A stretch of DNA of 64,000 nt, taken from LH-M37 sp965602855. Lineage in GTDB: Bacteria; Pseudomonadota; Gammaproteobacteria; SZUA-229. Location of the stretch: NCBI GenBank assembly GCA_965602855.1, contig CBFCZV010000003.1, forward strand, positions 32,545-96,544, written 5' to 3'. The translations under genes were made by a program, and so were the position numbers. Of this stretch, positions 45,880 to 54,800 are shown piece by piece. Below the pieces are notes generated by a model. The model saw only the letters and a list, made by a program, of their open reading frames with translations. It did no database searches and was not told the DNA's origin. How positions within the stretch are numbered: position 1 is the stretch's first letter; every line of letters begins with the position of its first letter.

Positions 45880-46305
45880 AATATCTGATCTAGATCTCCC
45901 TGTCTTTAATTTCTTTCTGTATTCCAGGTGTCTTCTGGGAATATGGCCGTCTATCATCTTATTTGCACCATAAATAGGCAATCTAAATCTAATTGAGAAT
46001 TATTCTTGACAAAGAGATGTTTTGGTTCAAAATAAAGGTCTGAAGCTCGAAATATAAAAAATCCTAAAATAAGAAAATCAAAGCGGCTCTCTTTAGATGT
46101 GCTTAGTCTTTGCTATGTGAAAGTGATTTATTGGGTTGTCCTCATAAATCCTTGATTTTTTACCTTATATCTTGACTTGATAAAAATCTGGGCCACACTT
46201 AAGCTACAAAATACTAAATAGATTCATTCTATCGGCGGCTGTCTGGCTTTTGCGCTGTTATCGCATTAGTGATAGATGTTGCGAATACCAAGAAAGAAAA
46301 ACAAT
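45880..46305 (+). promoter_or_regulatory. Intergenic region upstream of the chemosensory cluster, with a candidate promoter
   Basis: About 425 bp, A/T-rich, without a credible coding region. TTGACA at 46006-46011, a 16-nt spacer and CAAAAT at 46028-46033 form a plausible sigma-70 promoter, leaving a leader of about 265 nt. A second TTGACT at 46172-46177 has no good -10. No flagellar sigma-28 or sigma-54 promoter was recognised. A small GATCTAGATC palindrome near 45887 has no evident role. No terminator hairpin for galU was seen. Confidence 0.4.
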
Positions 46306-47043
46306 ATGACCTACAACGAACAGGAACTTTTAACGTTTGAGCAGATAAAAGCTGAGCTGCTAGCTCTGTGCACAAATAAAAGCACGGGTGATCTTTGTCT
46401 TTTTACAGTAGAAAAACATGCGGCAGTGATCAGTCTCAATGAAGGTGAGATCGTCGGCTTACGTTACAGGATATCTCGTGGTAGTGATGCGCTAAGACTG
46501 ATTAAGGGCATAAGCAAGGCTAAAATCAGATTTCAGGAGGGTGTCTCTAGTATGAATCAGAAACGTACTTCGGCGGATTGCATTCTACCTACCGATGAGA
46601 TTTTGAAGATACTAGGAGTCAAGCGCGGCGGTGGTAGTTTTCAGGGTGAGGGCAAAAAAATACTGGTTGTGGAAGACAGTAGTACTCAACGCAAGGTTAT
46701 TTGCAAGATGTTGCTTAAGAGTGGATACCGTATTTTAGAAGCGAAAGATGGTTATGAGGCTTTGTCTATCGTTGAGCTGGAAAGACCAGATCTAATCTTG
46801 CTTGATATTGTTATGCCGGGAATTGATGGTTACAAAGTAATGTCATTGATAAAAGACATACCAAATATGGGTAATGTCCCTATTATCATGCTGACTTCCA
46901 GAGGTAAGCTAATCGATAAGATGCGCGGTAAAATTTCTGGAACTAACGAATATCTGACCAAGCCATTTAAGCGTGGTGAATTAATGGACAAAATTCGTAA
47001 ATATTTAACCGATCACGATAATGTTTCAAACGTGAATTACTAA
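46306..47043 (+). CDS. PatA-like response regulator (DUF4388-like domain plus C-terminal receiver)
   Basis: A 245-residue protein. The N-terminal half (about 1-105) resembles the short alpha/beta domain in PatA/DUF4388 proteins (STGDLCLFTVEKHAAVISLNEGEIVGLRY), followed by a helical segment with ILPTDEIL. The C-terminal receiver (about 118-240) has the acidic pocket VVEDSS, phospho-Asp D167 in LILLDIVMPG, the Thr/Ser of MLTSRG and K219 in TKPF. The receiver is last rather than first, which is typical of PatA/PilG-associated regulators. The ATG at 46306 is chosen; one at 46276 adds ten residues (LRIPRKKNN) with no evident homology. First gene of the chemosensory run. Confidence 0.8.
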   Translation: MTYNEQELLTFEQIKAELLALCTNKSTGDLCLFTVEKHAAVISLNEGEIVGLRYRISRGSDALRLIKGISKAKIRFQEGVSSMNQKRTSADCILPTDEILKILGVKRGGGSFQGEGKKILVVEDSSTQRKVICKMLLKSGYRILEAKDGYEALSIVELERPDLILLDIVMPGIDGYKVMSLIKDIPNMGNVPIIMLTSRGKLIDKMRGKISGTNEYLTKPFKRGELMDKIRKYLTDHDNVSNVNY

Positions 47044-47072
47044 ACGTAAAAGATACTGATACGTATATATAG

Positions 47073-48119
47073 ATGAGCGATAAAAAGAAAATTTTAATTG
47101 TTGATGATTCAAAGATGATCCGTAAAGGTTTAGCTGGGATCTTTGATGCGTCCAGTTCATTTGAGGTTGTTGGCGAAGCGGCTGATGGTAAAGAAGCCTT
47201 GCTTGCTATTAAAAAATTACAACCAGATGTGGTGACGCTTGATGTTGTTATGCCCGGAATGGATGGCTTGACGACGCTGAAACATATCATGATCGAATGT
47301 CCCAGACCGACAGTGATGTTGAGCAGCTTGACGCAGGACGGCACTGAAACAACCTTTGATGCGCTCCGATATGGCGCTGTTGATTTTATAAGTAAGCCAT
47401 CAAGGCTTGAAAATCAGAGCATGGATGACCTGGCTGAAGATATTATCAATAAGTTGAATATTGCTGAAGGTATAGATGTTGGCGTTACCTCCTACATCCG
47501 GGCGAATGGAAAAAATTCGAGTGTCAGTAACCAGTCTGAAGGCCGGTGTGAAAAACTGGTTGCACTGGGGGCTGCCGAAGGTGGTTACCGAGCCCTGATG
47601 AAAATTATTCCGCATTTAGTGCCTTCCGATGCTGCTTATCTGGTGGTTTTGTATGCAGAAGATAGCCATGTTGATGCCTTTGCCTCTTATCTTGATAAAA
47701 ATAGCAAGGTAGCCGTCAAGCGCGCACAAAATGATGAGGTCTTGCAGGCAGGTGTTTGTTACCTGAGTGCCGGTTCAGATTATATGACTGTGCATGAGCA
47801 GGGCGATGATTTTGTATTGCACGTCAGCCCGGCGCCATTTGCATCACGAAAAGGTTCGGTTGATCGATTGCTGTTTTCAGTGGCAGAAGCAATGGCTGAT
47901 AAGTCTGTAGGTGTTGTGCTTTCAGGTGAGGGTATTGATGGTTCTGAGGGCCTGGAAGAAATAGAGCGTGTGCAAGGTGTCACGGTCATTCAAGAACCAA
48001 AAAGTTGCCTGGCACAAGGTATGTCGAAATCGGCGTTGGAACTATGTTCGCCGGATTACATTATTTCAGACGTTGATATTCCTACAACAATTAATGAGTT
48101 GCCGAATATCAACGGATAA
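47073..48119 (+). CDS. CheB-like receiver protein with inactive methylesterase domain (copy 1)
   Basis: A 348-residue protein with CheB architecture. The receiver (about 1-120) is intact: VDDSK, D57 in TLDVVMPGMDG, SKPSR. The C-terminal domain (about 160-345) keeps the CheB fold, but the nucleophile position in the GASTGG motif reads GAAEGG (Ala168) and the catalytic His position (QHM in CheB) reads LYAED (Tyr194). Only the Asp of GIDG (D289) remains. It therefore should not demethylate or deamidate receptors. It may act as a phosphorylation-controlled binding protein. It lies 29 bp after the response regulator gene. Not a sequencing error: the frame is uninterrupted and the fold is conserved throughout. 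Confidence 0.85.
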   Translation: MSDKKKILIVDDSKMIRKGLAGIFDASSSFEVVGEAADGKEALLAIKKLQPDVVTLDVVMPGMDGLTTLKHIMIECPRPTVMLSSLTQDGTETTFDALRYGAVDFISKPSRLENQSMDDLAEDIINKLNIAEGIDVGVTSYIRANGKNSSVSNQSEGRCEKLVALGAAEGGYRALMKIIPHLVPSDAAYLVVLYAEDSHVDAFASYLDKNSKVAVKRAQNDEVLQAGVCYLSAGSDYMTVHEQGDDFVLHVSPAPFASRKGSVDRLLFSVAEAMADKSVGVVLSGEGIDGSEGLEEIERVQGVTVIQEPKSCLAQGMSKSALELCSPDYIISDVDIPTTINELPNING

Positions 48120-48178
48120 GAGTGATTTTATTGCTAAGCATGCATACGCTGCTTATCGATTAAATGATAAAAAAATTA

Positions 48179-48205
48179 GTGGTGTTTTACTAAGAGTGGC
48201 ACCAC
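48179..48205 (+). other. Intergenic hairpin upstream of the MCP gene
   Basis: GTGGTG pairs with CACCAC across 15 nt; a second small stem (TAAGCA/TGCTTA) lies just upstream at about 48135-48155. There is no T run, so this is not an obvious terminator. It may stabilise the mRNA or be incidental. Confidence 0.3.
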
Positions 48206-48266
48206 AAATGTTAATGATTGTACTGTTTTTAATTAATGATAATTTCTGACCTGTTTGGGAAGGGGG

Positions 48267-50735
48267 ATGACTAAAGTGGCTACTAATGTAAAGGGCAATT
48301 TTTTTGCCAATATGAAATTACCGGTGAAAATCGGTATGGGTTTCGGAACGATGGTTTTGCTACTTGTAGCAGCGATTTCGATCACAATTTATGAAGTTAA
48401 TCAGACGTCAAAGCTGACTGACCGAATGGTTGAACTTCGTGTACCAACGGCACAAGCCAGTTTGGGTATGCTTAACGGTGTACAGGAATCGCTCGCGGGT
48501 CTTCGTGGTTGGATGCTTCTGGGTAACCCTGTATTTAAGGACGCTCGAGCCAATGCCTGGAATAAATGGATTGATCCATCAATTGAAACTTTGAATGAGA
48601 TGTCTAAGAGCTGGACCAACCCGGAGAACGTAAAACGTCTTGCACAAATGAAAGATAGTGTGGAAAAGTTTAGACAGTACCAGAAAGAAATTGAGGATAT
48701 TGCACAGACTGTTGATGAAGAGCCAGCGATGAAGATTCTACTTCAGGAAGCGGCACCTCGAGGCGCTATCCTGGCGGCCAACATTACAAAAATGATTGAC
48801 CTTGAGGATAAACAGGGCGCAGATGCTACACGTAAGGCCATCCTCTATATGATGGCTGACGTTCGTGGTACTACCGGTCTGGGTCTGGCGGCGATTCGTG
48901 CTTATCTGCTGTCAGGTGATGCAAAGTTTGTTAAGCAGTTCAATACCTTGTGGGCTAAGAATACCAGACGTTTTAATGATCTCTCGAATAATTACGCCAA
49001 CCTGAGTTCAGCGCAGAAAACGGCTTTTAATGCATTCAAGGTCGCACGTGCAGAGTTCGATCCATTACCAGCAAAGATGTTTGAAATTCGAGGTAGTAAG
49101 CAATGGAACGTAGCCAACTTCTGGTTGGGTACTAGAGCGGCGCCTGAGGCGGCAAAAATCACCAAGATCCTGGAGGCCATGGTAGAGAACCAGACAGACT
49201 TACTGAATACAGATGCCACGGGTGTTAAAGCACTGGTATCTGAGTTGAAGAACTTGGAAATCAGTTTGTTGGTTGTTGGTCTTATCATTTCGATTATCCT
49301 GATTATTGTCTTCACGCGAGTTGTTGCAGGCCCAATCCTGCGAATGTCAGCAGCGATTAAAGATATTTCAGAGCATAAGGATTTAACGATTTCTGTACCA
49401 GTTGCGGGTAAAGATGAAATTGGTGAGATGTCATTAGCCTTTAACACCATGATCGAAGATATTCGTCATGCCTTCTCACTGGTGATAAACATTGCGCATG
49501 ATGTTGCTGAAAGTTCAGTAGATATGAATAAACGAGCTTCAGCGAATAAAGAACGTTCGCAGGGTGAGCTTAAACGTGCGCAGATGTCTGAGAAGGTAAT
49601 CACCGAGATGGGTGGTACAGCGGGTGAAGTATCCGCTGCATCGACTGAGCAGCAGGTAGCGGCGCAGCAAGCGGGTAAAACCATGGAACAAATGCAGGCG
49701 CAAATGAATGATGTGGCGTCTTCTACCGATGAGCAGAATAAAGAGGTTGTCACTACCATGGATCGTATTTCTGAGATGGGCGAAACCGGTGCCAAGGTGG
49801 TTGCAACCTCTCAGGAACAGGGGGCAATGGTAGGCAAGGTAACCGCTTCTGTGACTGAAATGACCTCGGCGGTTGATGAAATGCATAAGGCTGTAAATCA
49901 GGCGTCCGAATTTGGTGAGGCGTCACTAGACGCTGCAAAAGAAGGTAGTCAATCAGTAGAAGCGACGGTGGAAGGTATGAAGGCGATTTCTGAGTCGTCC
50001 GAACAGATTTCTGAAATCATCGGCGTAATTACTGAAATTGCGGAACAAACCAACTTGCTGGCTTTGAATGCGGCGATTGAGGCGGCTCGTGCCGGTACTC
50101 ATGGTAAAGGTTTCGCGGTGGTTGCGGATGAGGTAGGTAAACTTGCGCAACGTTCATCTGAAGCGGCAAAAGAAATTACCCAGTTGATTAAAGACTCGGC
50201 GTCTCGTGTAGAACAGGGAAGCCGATTGACTGAGCAGTCACAGGCATCGTTGGCCAAGATTGATGAAGGTGGTAACGCGAATATGCAGGCGATTCAACAG
50301 ATTGGTCAAACAGCTGAGACACTGACAGAAAGTAGTCAGGTTGTTCAAAGCATGATGTCAGAACTGAATACTCTGGCTGAACAGATTGGTTCGATGGCGG
50401 GTGAGCAGGGTGTACGTCGTAAGGGTGCGGAGGATGCGCTGAACAAACTGCAATCAATGTCAGCTGAAATTAACAGCCTGGTAGGCCAGGCGGATAAAGG
50501 TGGCGCTGAGGTAGGCGAGCAGATGACGGGTATTGTGGATCGTACTAACGCTATGACCGAAATGACTGAGACGCAGAAAGCGCGTTCTCAGGCGATTATG
50601 AAAATTGCGCGTGAATCTGCGAGCTCAGCGAAGCAGACAGCTGAGGGTGCTGCGGAAGTTGTGAAAATTACTGAAGGTCTTCAGCAGAAATCGGATGAAC
50701 TTACTAAAGAAGCACAACAGTTCAAAATCGGTTAA
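48267..50735 (+). CDS. Methyl-accepting chemotaxis protein
   Basis: An 822-residue receptor. TM1 (about 22-42), a long helical periplasmic domain of about 290 residues (helical-bimodular-like), TM2 (about 332-351), HAMP (to about 404) and a cytoplasmic coiled-coil domain. The tip motif EIAEQTNLLALNAAIEAAR is followed by AGTHGKGFAVVADEV, where most receptors have AGExGRGF. AASTEQQVAA fits the methylation-site consensus, yet no cheR is in the cluster and both CheB-like proteins look inactive. No CheR/CheB-tethering pentapeptide is at the C-terminus (ends QQFKIG). Start: a G-rich SD (GGGAAGGGGG) sits against the ATG at 48267; a GTG at 48276 has better spacing and may be the real start. Confidence 0.93.
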   Translation: MTKVATNVKGNFFANMKLPVKIGMGFGTMVLLLVAAISITIYEVNQTSKLTDRMVELRVPTAQASLGMLNGVQESLAGLRGWMLLGNPVFKDARANAWNKWIDPSIETLNEMSKSWTNPENVKRLAQMKDSVEKFRQYQKEIEDIAQTVDEEPAMKILLQEAAPRGAILAANITKMIDLEDKQGADATRKAILYMMADVRGTTGLGLAAIRAYLLSGDAKFVKQFNTLWAKNTRRFNDLSNNYANLSSAQKTAFNAFKVARAEFDPLPAKMFEIRGSKQWNVANFWLGTRAAPEAAKITKILEAMVENQTDLLNTDATGVKALVSELKNLEISLLVVGLIISIILIIVFTRVVAGPILRMSAAIKDISEHKDLTISVPVAGKDEIGEMSLAFNTMIEDIRHAFSLVINIAHDVAESSVDMNKRASANKERSQGELKRAQMSEKVITEMGGTAGEVSAASTEQQVAAQQAGKTMEQMQAQMNDVASSTDEQNKEVVTTMDRISEMGETGAKVVATSQEQGAMVGKVTASVTEMTSAVDEMHKAVNQASEFGEASLDAAKEGSQSVEATVEGMKAISESSEQISEIIGVITEIAEQTNLLALNAAIEAARAGTHGKGFAVVADEVGKLAQRSSEAAKEITQLIKDSASRVEQGSRLTEQSQASLAKIDEGGNANMQAIQQIGQTAETLTESSQVVQSMMSELNTLAEQIGSMAGEQGVRRKGAEDALNKLQSMSAEINSLVGQADKGGAEVGEQMTGIVDRTNAMTEMTETQKARSQAIMKIARESASSAKQTAEGAAEVVKITEGLQQKSDELTKEAQQFKIG

Positions 50736-50741
50736 TCAAAG

Positions 50742-50780
50742 ATTAATGTCCGGCATGGGTTTGCTATGCCGGACATTGAT
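50742..50780 (+). terminator. Strong hairpin between the MCP and CheW genes
   Basis: AATGTCCGGCAT (50745-50756) pairs perfectly with 50766-50777 around a 9-nt loop; with three flanking pairs the stem reaches 15 bp. Only a weak T-rich tail (TGGTTTTG) follows, so it is either a leaky terminator or an mRNA-stabilising element. It lies 10-45 bp after the MCP stop, in the 83-bp gap before cheW. Confidence 0.65.
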
Positions 50781-50818
50781 TGGTTTTGAATTATCTGGGC
50801 TAATTTGGGAGATATGAC

Positions 50819-51331
50819 ATGGTTGATGTATTTACATCTGCAGAACAAGAAGATCTTGAAAACGAAGGCTTAATGCAGCTGGTCGGTTTTGAGGTAGGTA
50901 AAGAAATATTTGGTGTAGATATTCTAATGGTGAGAGAAATCATTAGGTCTGCACCTATTACAGCAGTGCCAAATTCACCGGAATTTGTAGAAGGCGTGAT
51001 TAACCTGCGCGGCGATATTATTCCAGTAATTGATTTACGTAAAAGACTTAATCTATTTACAGAAGAGATGCAGAAAAAAAACTGGATACTTATTCTGGAT
51101 ATTGAAGGAAGTGTCACAGGTTTCGTAGTTGATAGAGTCGATGAGGTTCTAAAAATTGACGAGAACAATATTGAGCCAGCGCCTGAAATTGTACTTGCAG
51201 GTCTTGAGAGTCAGTATATTCGCGGTGTTTGTGAAGTAGCGGGTAAACGTTTAATGATTCTGCTTAATTTCGACAGTATATTGCTGGCAAATGAAATTAA
51301 GCAATTAAAAGAAGGCACTACTGCAAAGTAA
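50819..51331 (+). CDS. CheW-type coupling protein
   Basis: A 170-residue CheW domain protein. The sequence LVGFEVGKEIFGVDILMVREI opens the first SH3-like barrel; VEGVINLRGDIIPVIDLRKR and IRGVCEVAGKRLMILLNFD are family hallmarks. It links the MCP to CheA. It lies 83 bp after the MCP gene, behind a strong hairpin, and 64 bp before the CheY-type gene. Start at the ATG at 50819 with GGGAGA upstream. Confidence 0.95.
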   Translation: MVDVFTSAEQEDLENEGLMQLVGFEVGKEIFGVDILMVREIIRSAPITAVPNSPEFVEGVINLRGDIIPVIDLRKRLNLFTEEMQKKNWILILDIEGSVTGFVVDRVDEVLKIDENNIEPAPEIVLAGLESQYIRGVCEVAGKRLMILLNFDSILLANEIKQLKEGTTAK

Positions 51332-51395
51332 TCATAACTACCAGACAGGCTAGTGATGATGTTGAAACAAATGAATATGGGCAAGGTAGTGAGTT

Positions 51396-51752
51396 ATGCA
51401 TAAACAGGTACTGATCGTTGATGATTCATCAATGATGCGAAAACTGATAACAAGAACGTTGACTTCAATAGATTGCGATATTGTAGGCGAAGCGAGCAAT
51501 GGTGCAGAGGCATTGGAGTTATATAAGGAATTAAAACCTGACATCGTAACTATGGATATAACTATGCGCGGTATGGATGGTTTTGTCGCAGCGCAGGGGA
51601 TTATTGAGTTTGATAATCAGGCGAAGATACTGTTCTTGTCTAATCTCGATGATGATAAATATCGAGAAATGGTGGCTGAGGTTGGTGGAATTGGTATCGC
51701 TAAAAAACATCATGCCGATGAAATTGAAACGCTGATAAAAGCAATTGACTAA
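51396..51752 (+). CDS. CheY-like single-domain response regulator
   Basis: A 118-residue receiver with VDDSSMMRK, phospho-Asp D54 in TMDITMRGMDG and a Ser in LFLSNLDDD. At the conserved lysine the sequence is AKKHHADEI, so the usual Lys-Pro is Lys-Lys/His; the lysine itself is kept, but the cis-proline turn is lost. The fifth-strand aromatic switch is also missing. A stand-alone CheY next to CheA suggests an output or phosphate-sink role. Not necessarily a flagellar CheY: no flagellar gene is in the window. Confidence 0.9.
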   Translation: MHKQVLIVDDSSMMRKLITRTLTSIDCDIVGEASNGAEALELYKELKPDIVTMDITMRGMDGFVAAQGIIEFDNQAKILFLSNLDDDKYREMVAEVGGIGIAKKHHADEIETLIKAID

Positions 51753-51841
51753 TGAGATGAATGTTGTGAGTCCTGAAATTATGCAAAGCAAAGTAGCAGG
51801 CAAACATTTCGTAGCAGGTATTACCAAAGTAGGAAAAAATA

Positions 51842-54800
51842 ATGAGTGACGTAGATATAAGTTTGCTTCCAGATTATTTGGTCGAAGCGGCGGAGCATCT
51901 TGAAGAGATGGAGTCACTGCTTCTGAAGTTGGCAGATGAGCCTGAAAATGTTGAGGTTCTGAATGAAATATTCCGTCCGATTCACAGTATTAAAGGTGCC
52001 GCACAATTTATAGGGCTGGAACAGTCTTCGCGTCTTGCTCATCGCCTGGAAGATCTCCTTGATTTACTGCGTAATGGTGAGCGCCCATCGAGTCCTGCAA
52101 TTGTTGAACTGCTTATTTCAGCAAGTGATTTGATCGTCACACTGGCTGATGAACTAGAAAATTCACAGGCGGAAATCACATCAGTCGATGATATGGTCGA
52201 TCAGATAACAGCGGAAATTGAAGGTGGTGCAGCGCCCGTTAGTGAAGCTGTGTTTGATAATGTCGAAGAAGATGCAGCAGAGCAAGCAGACGCGTCTATC
52301 AGTGCTGAATATGACGAAGAAAATGACCAGGAATTGTTCGGTATATTCATTGAAAATTTACGTGAGAAAATTGATTTAGTACGTACCCAGGTAGCCGAGC
52401 TTGAAAGTTCACCGGATAAAGCGGCTTTACTGAATCGTTGTGCTGAAGGTATCCAGGGGCTTCATTCAGCGGCTAATTACATGGGCTACGAAGAGCTGAC
52501 CAGTATTTATAGTAATTGCCTGGAAGATATTACCGCGGTGCAGGAAGCGTTGGCGGCTAATGAAGAAATACCTTATGACTTTATGGATGGCTATCTGTCA
52601 GCCATAACGGAGCTGTTTCCTCAGTTGGCTCAAACATCTTCAGTGGTCGATGCGAGTGACGTGCCATCCGATGCTGCTAAAGTTGAAGCAGAGTCTGTCA
52701 GCGAAGAAAATGATGATTTGGATGTCAGTATGTTGCCAGATTACCTGGTGGAAGCAGCAGAGCATCTTGAAGAAATGGAGACACTGCTGCTGAAATTAGC
52801 GGATGAACCAGAGAATATAGAAGTACTGGATGAAATATTCCGTCCAATACATAGCATTAAAGGTGCTGCACAGTTTATTGGTCTGAACCGATCTTCCCGG
52901 CTTGCACATCGTTTAGAAGATTTGCTTGATTTGTTGCGCAAAGGTGAACGTCCGTCTAGTCCTGCAGTCGTTGAACTGCTTATTTCAGCAAGCGATTTGA
53001 TCGTGACACTTGCGGACGAACTGGAAAATTCTCAGGCTGAGATCTCATCGGTTGATGATATGGTCAATCAGATAACAGCAGAAATTGAAGGTGGTTCAAA
53101 ACCTGATACTGCTGATGTTTCTGTAGAGGCACAAGCTCCGGAAGAAACTTCTACAAATGCTTATGATGAAGAAAATGATCAGGAATTATTTGGTATTTTT
53201 GTTGAAAACTTGCGCGAAAAAATCGATTTAGTTCGCACTCAGGTCGCCGAGCTTGAAGGGTCTCCCGATAAAGTGGCGTTATTGGAACGTTGTGCTGAAG
53301 GCATTCAATCCCTTTTTTCAGCCGCAAACTATATGGGTTATGAAGAGCTAACCAGTATTTATAGTAACTGCCTGGAAGATATTGCTGCAGTGCAGGAAGC
53401 ATTGGCGGCTAATGAAGAGATACCTTATGACTTTATGGATGGCTATCTGTTAGAAATAACAGAGCTTTTCCCGCAGCTAGCCCAGGTACCTGCAGCTGCT
53501 GAGCCGAAACAGGCTGCAAGCTCTGAAACAACTCAGGCAGATGAAGAGAAAGCACCTGAAGAAAAGCTGATGGAAAAATTAGGCAATGCGCTTGATGATG
53601 CCACTTCTGATTCAGAAGAAGTTGAGTATGAGTTATTGCATGGTGTGTTTGAGGAAATGATTTCTGAGCAGGTTGATGAACCTGTTGAGAAAAAATCTGA
53701 GATTGCGGTTAGTAGCAAGAAGGAAATGGTTAGCAAACCAGCGACTGAAGTAGCAACGGCTAAAGCTAAACCTGCACCAGCAAAAACGAAGGCGACTAAA
53801 ACAGAAAAAGTAGCAAAAGCCAGTAAAAAACCTCAGCCACCGAAAAAATCAGAAGCTGATAAACCGCTCAAACGTCAGGATGACAGGCGTGCGACTGATC
53901 GCAGAACCAGTGAAACTTCTGTTATTAAGAAAAGTGTGCGCGTTGAAGCAGAAAAAATTGATTCACTGATCAATCAGGTGGGTGAGCTTGTTGTAGATAG
54001 AGCATATTTCTTCCAGTTGTTTGATGATATGCGTGGACTACAGCAGCATTTCAAAGATGATATCGGTCTGGATCAGAAGGAAATGAAACAGATAAGAGCA
54101 TTTACCTATCGAATGGGTGAAGCGATAGCATCATTGAGCCGTACTTCTAATGATTTGCAGGAAGGCGTGATGAAGGTGCGTATGTTGCCTATTTCACAGC
54201 TGTTTAATCGTTATCCAAGATTGGTTCATGATCTAACTCGTAACAACAAGAAAAAAGTTAATTTGAAAGTTGAGGGTGAAGATACTGAACTCGATAAGAT
54301 GGTGGTAGAAAAACTGTCCGATCCGCTTATTCATGTTATTCGAAATGCAGTAGATCATGGTATTGAAGGATCTGATGACAGAACTAGTGCAGGCAAAGCG
54401 GAGACAGCGACACTTTTCTTAAAGGCTTATCATGAGAGCAATCAGGTTGTTGTGGAAGTTACTGACGACGGACGTGGTATTGATCCAGCTAAGATCAAAG
54501 CTAAGGCTATAGAAAAAGGTATTGTTTCTAAGAATGAAGCAAATCGAATGTCGCCTCAGGAAATTGTTCGACTGATCACTGCGCCCGGTTTTTCTACAGC
54601 AGAGGCGATTACAGATACTTCGGGTCGTGGTGTTGGCATGGATGTGGTTAGGAAAAATATCGAAAAGCTTAACGGTACTCTGGATATAGATTCTGTGCCA
54701 GGAAAAGGCACAACGATAAGACTGAAGATTCCTTTGACACTGGCCATCATACCGGCTCATCTGGTTCGTGTGAGTGGCAATATGTACACCATTCCACTCG

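Noticed and set aside
47073..48119. Sequencing error as explanation of the lost CheB active site
   Set aside because: The frame is intact, flanking motifs are conserved, and the second copy has different substitutions at the same positions.
47968..48249. Possible small gene between the first CheB-like gene and the MCP gene
   Set aside because: It overlaps the CheB-like gene by about 150 bp in another frame, has no ribosome binding site and no recognisable protein features.
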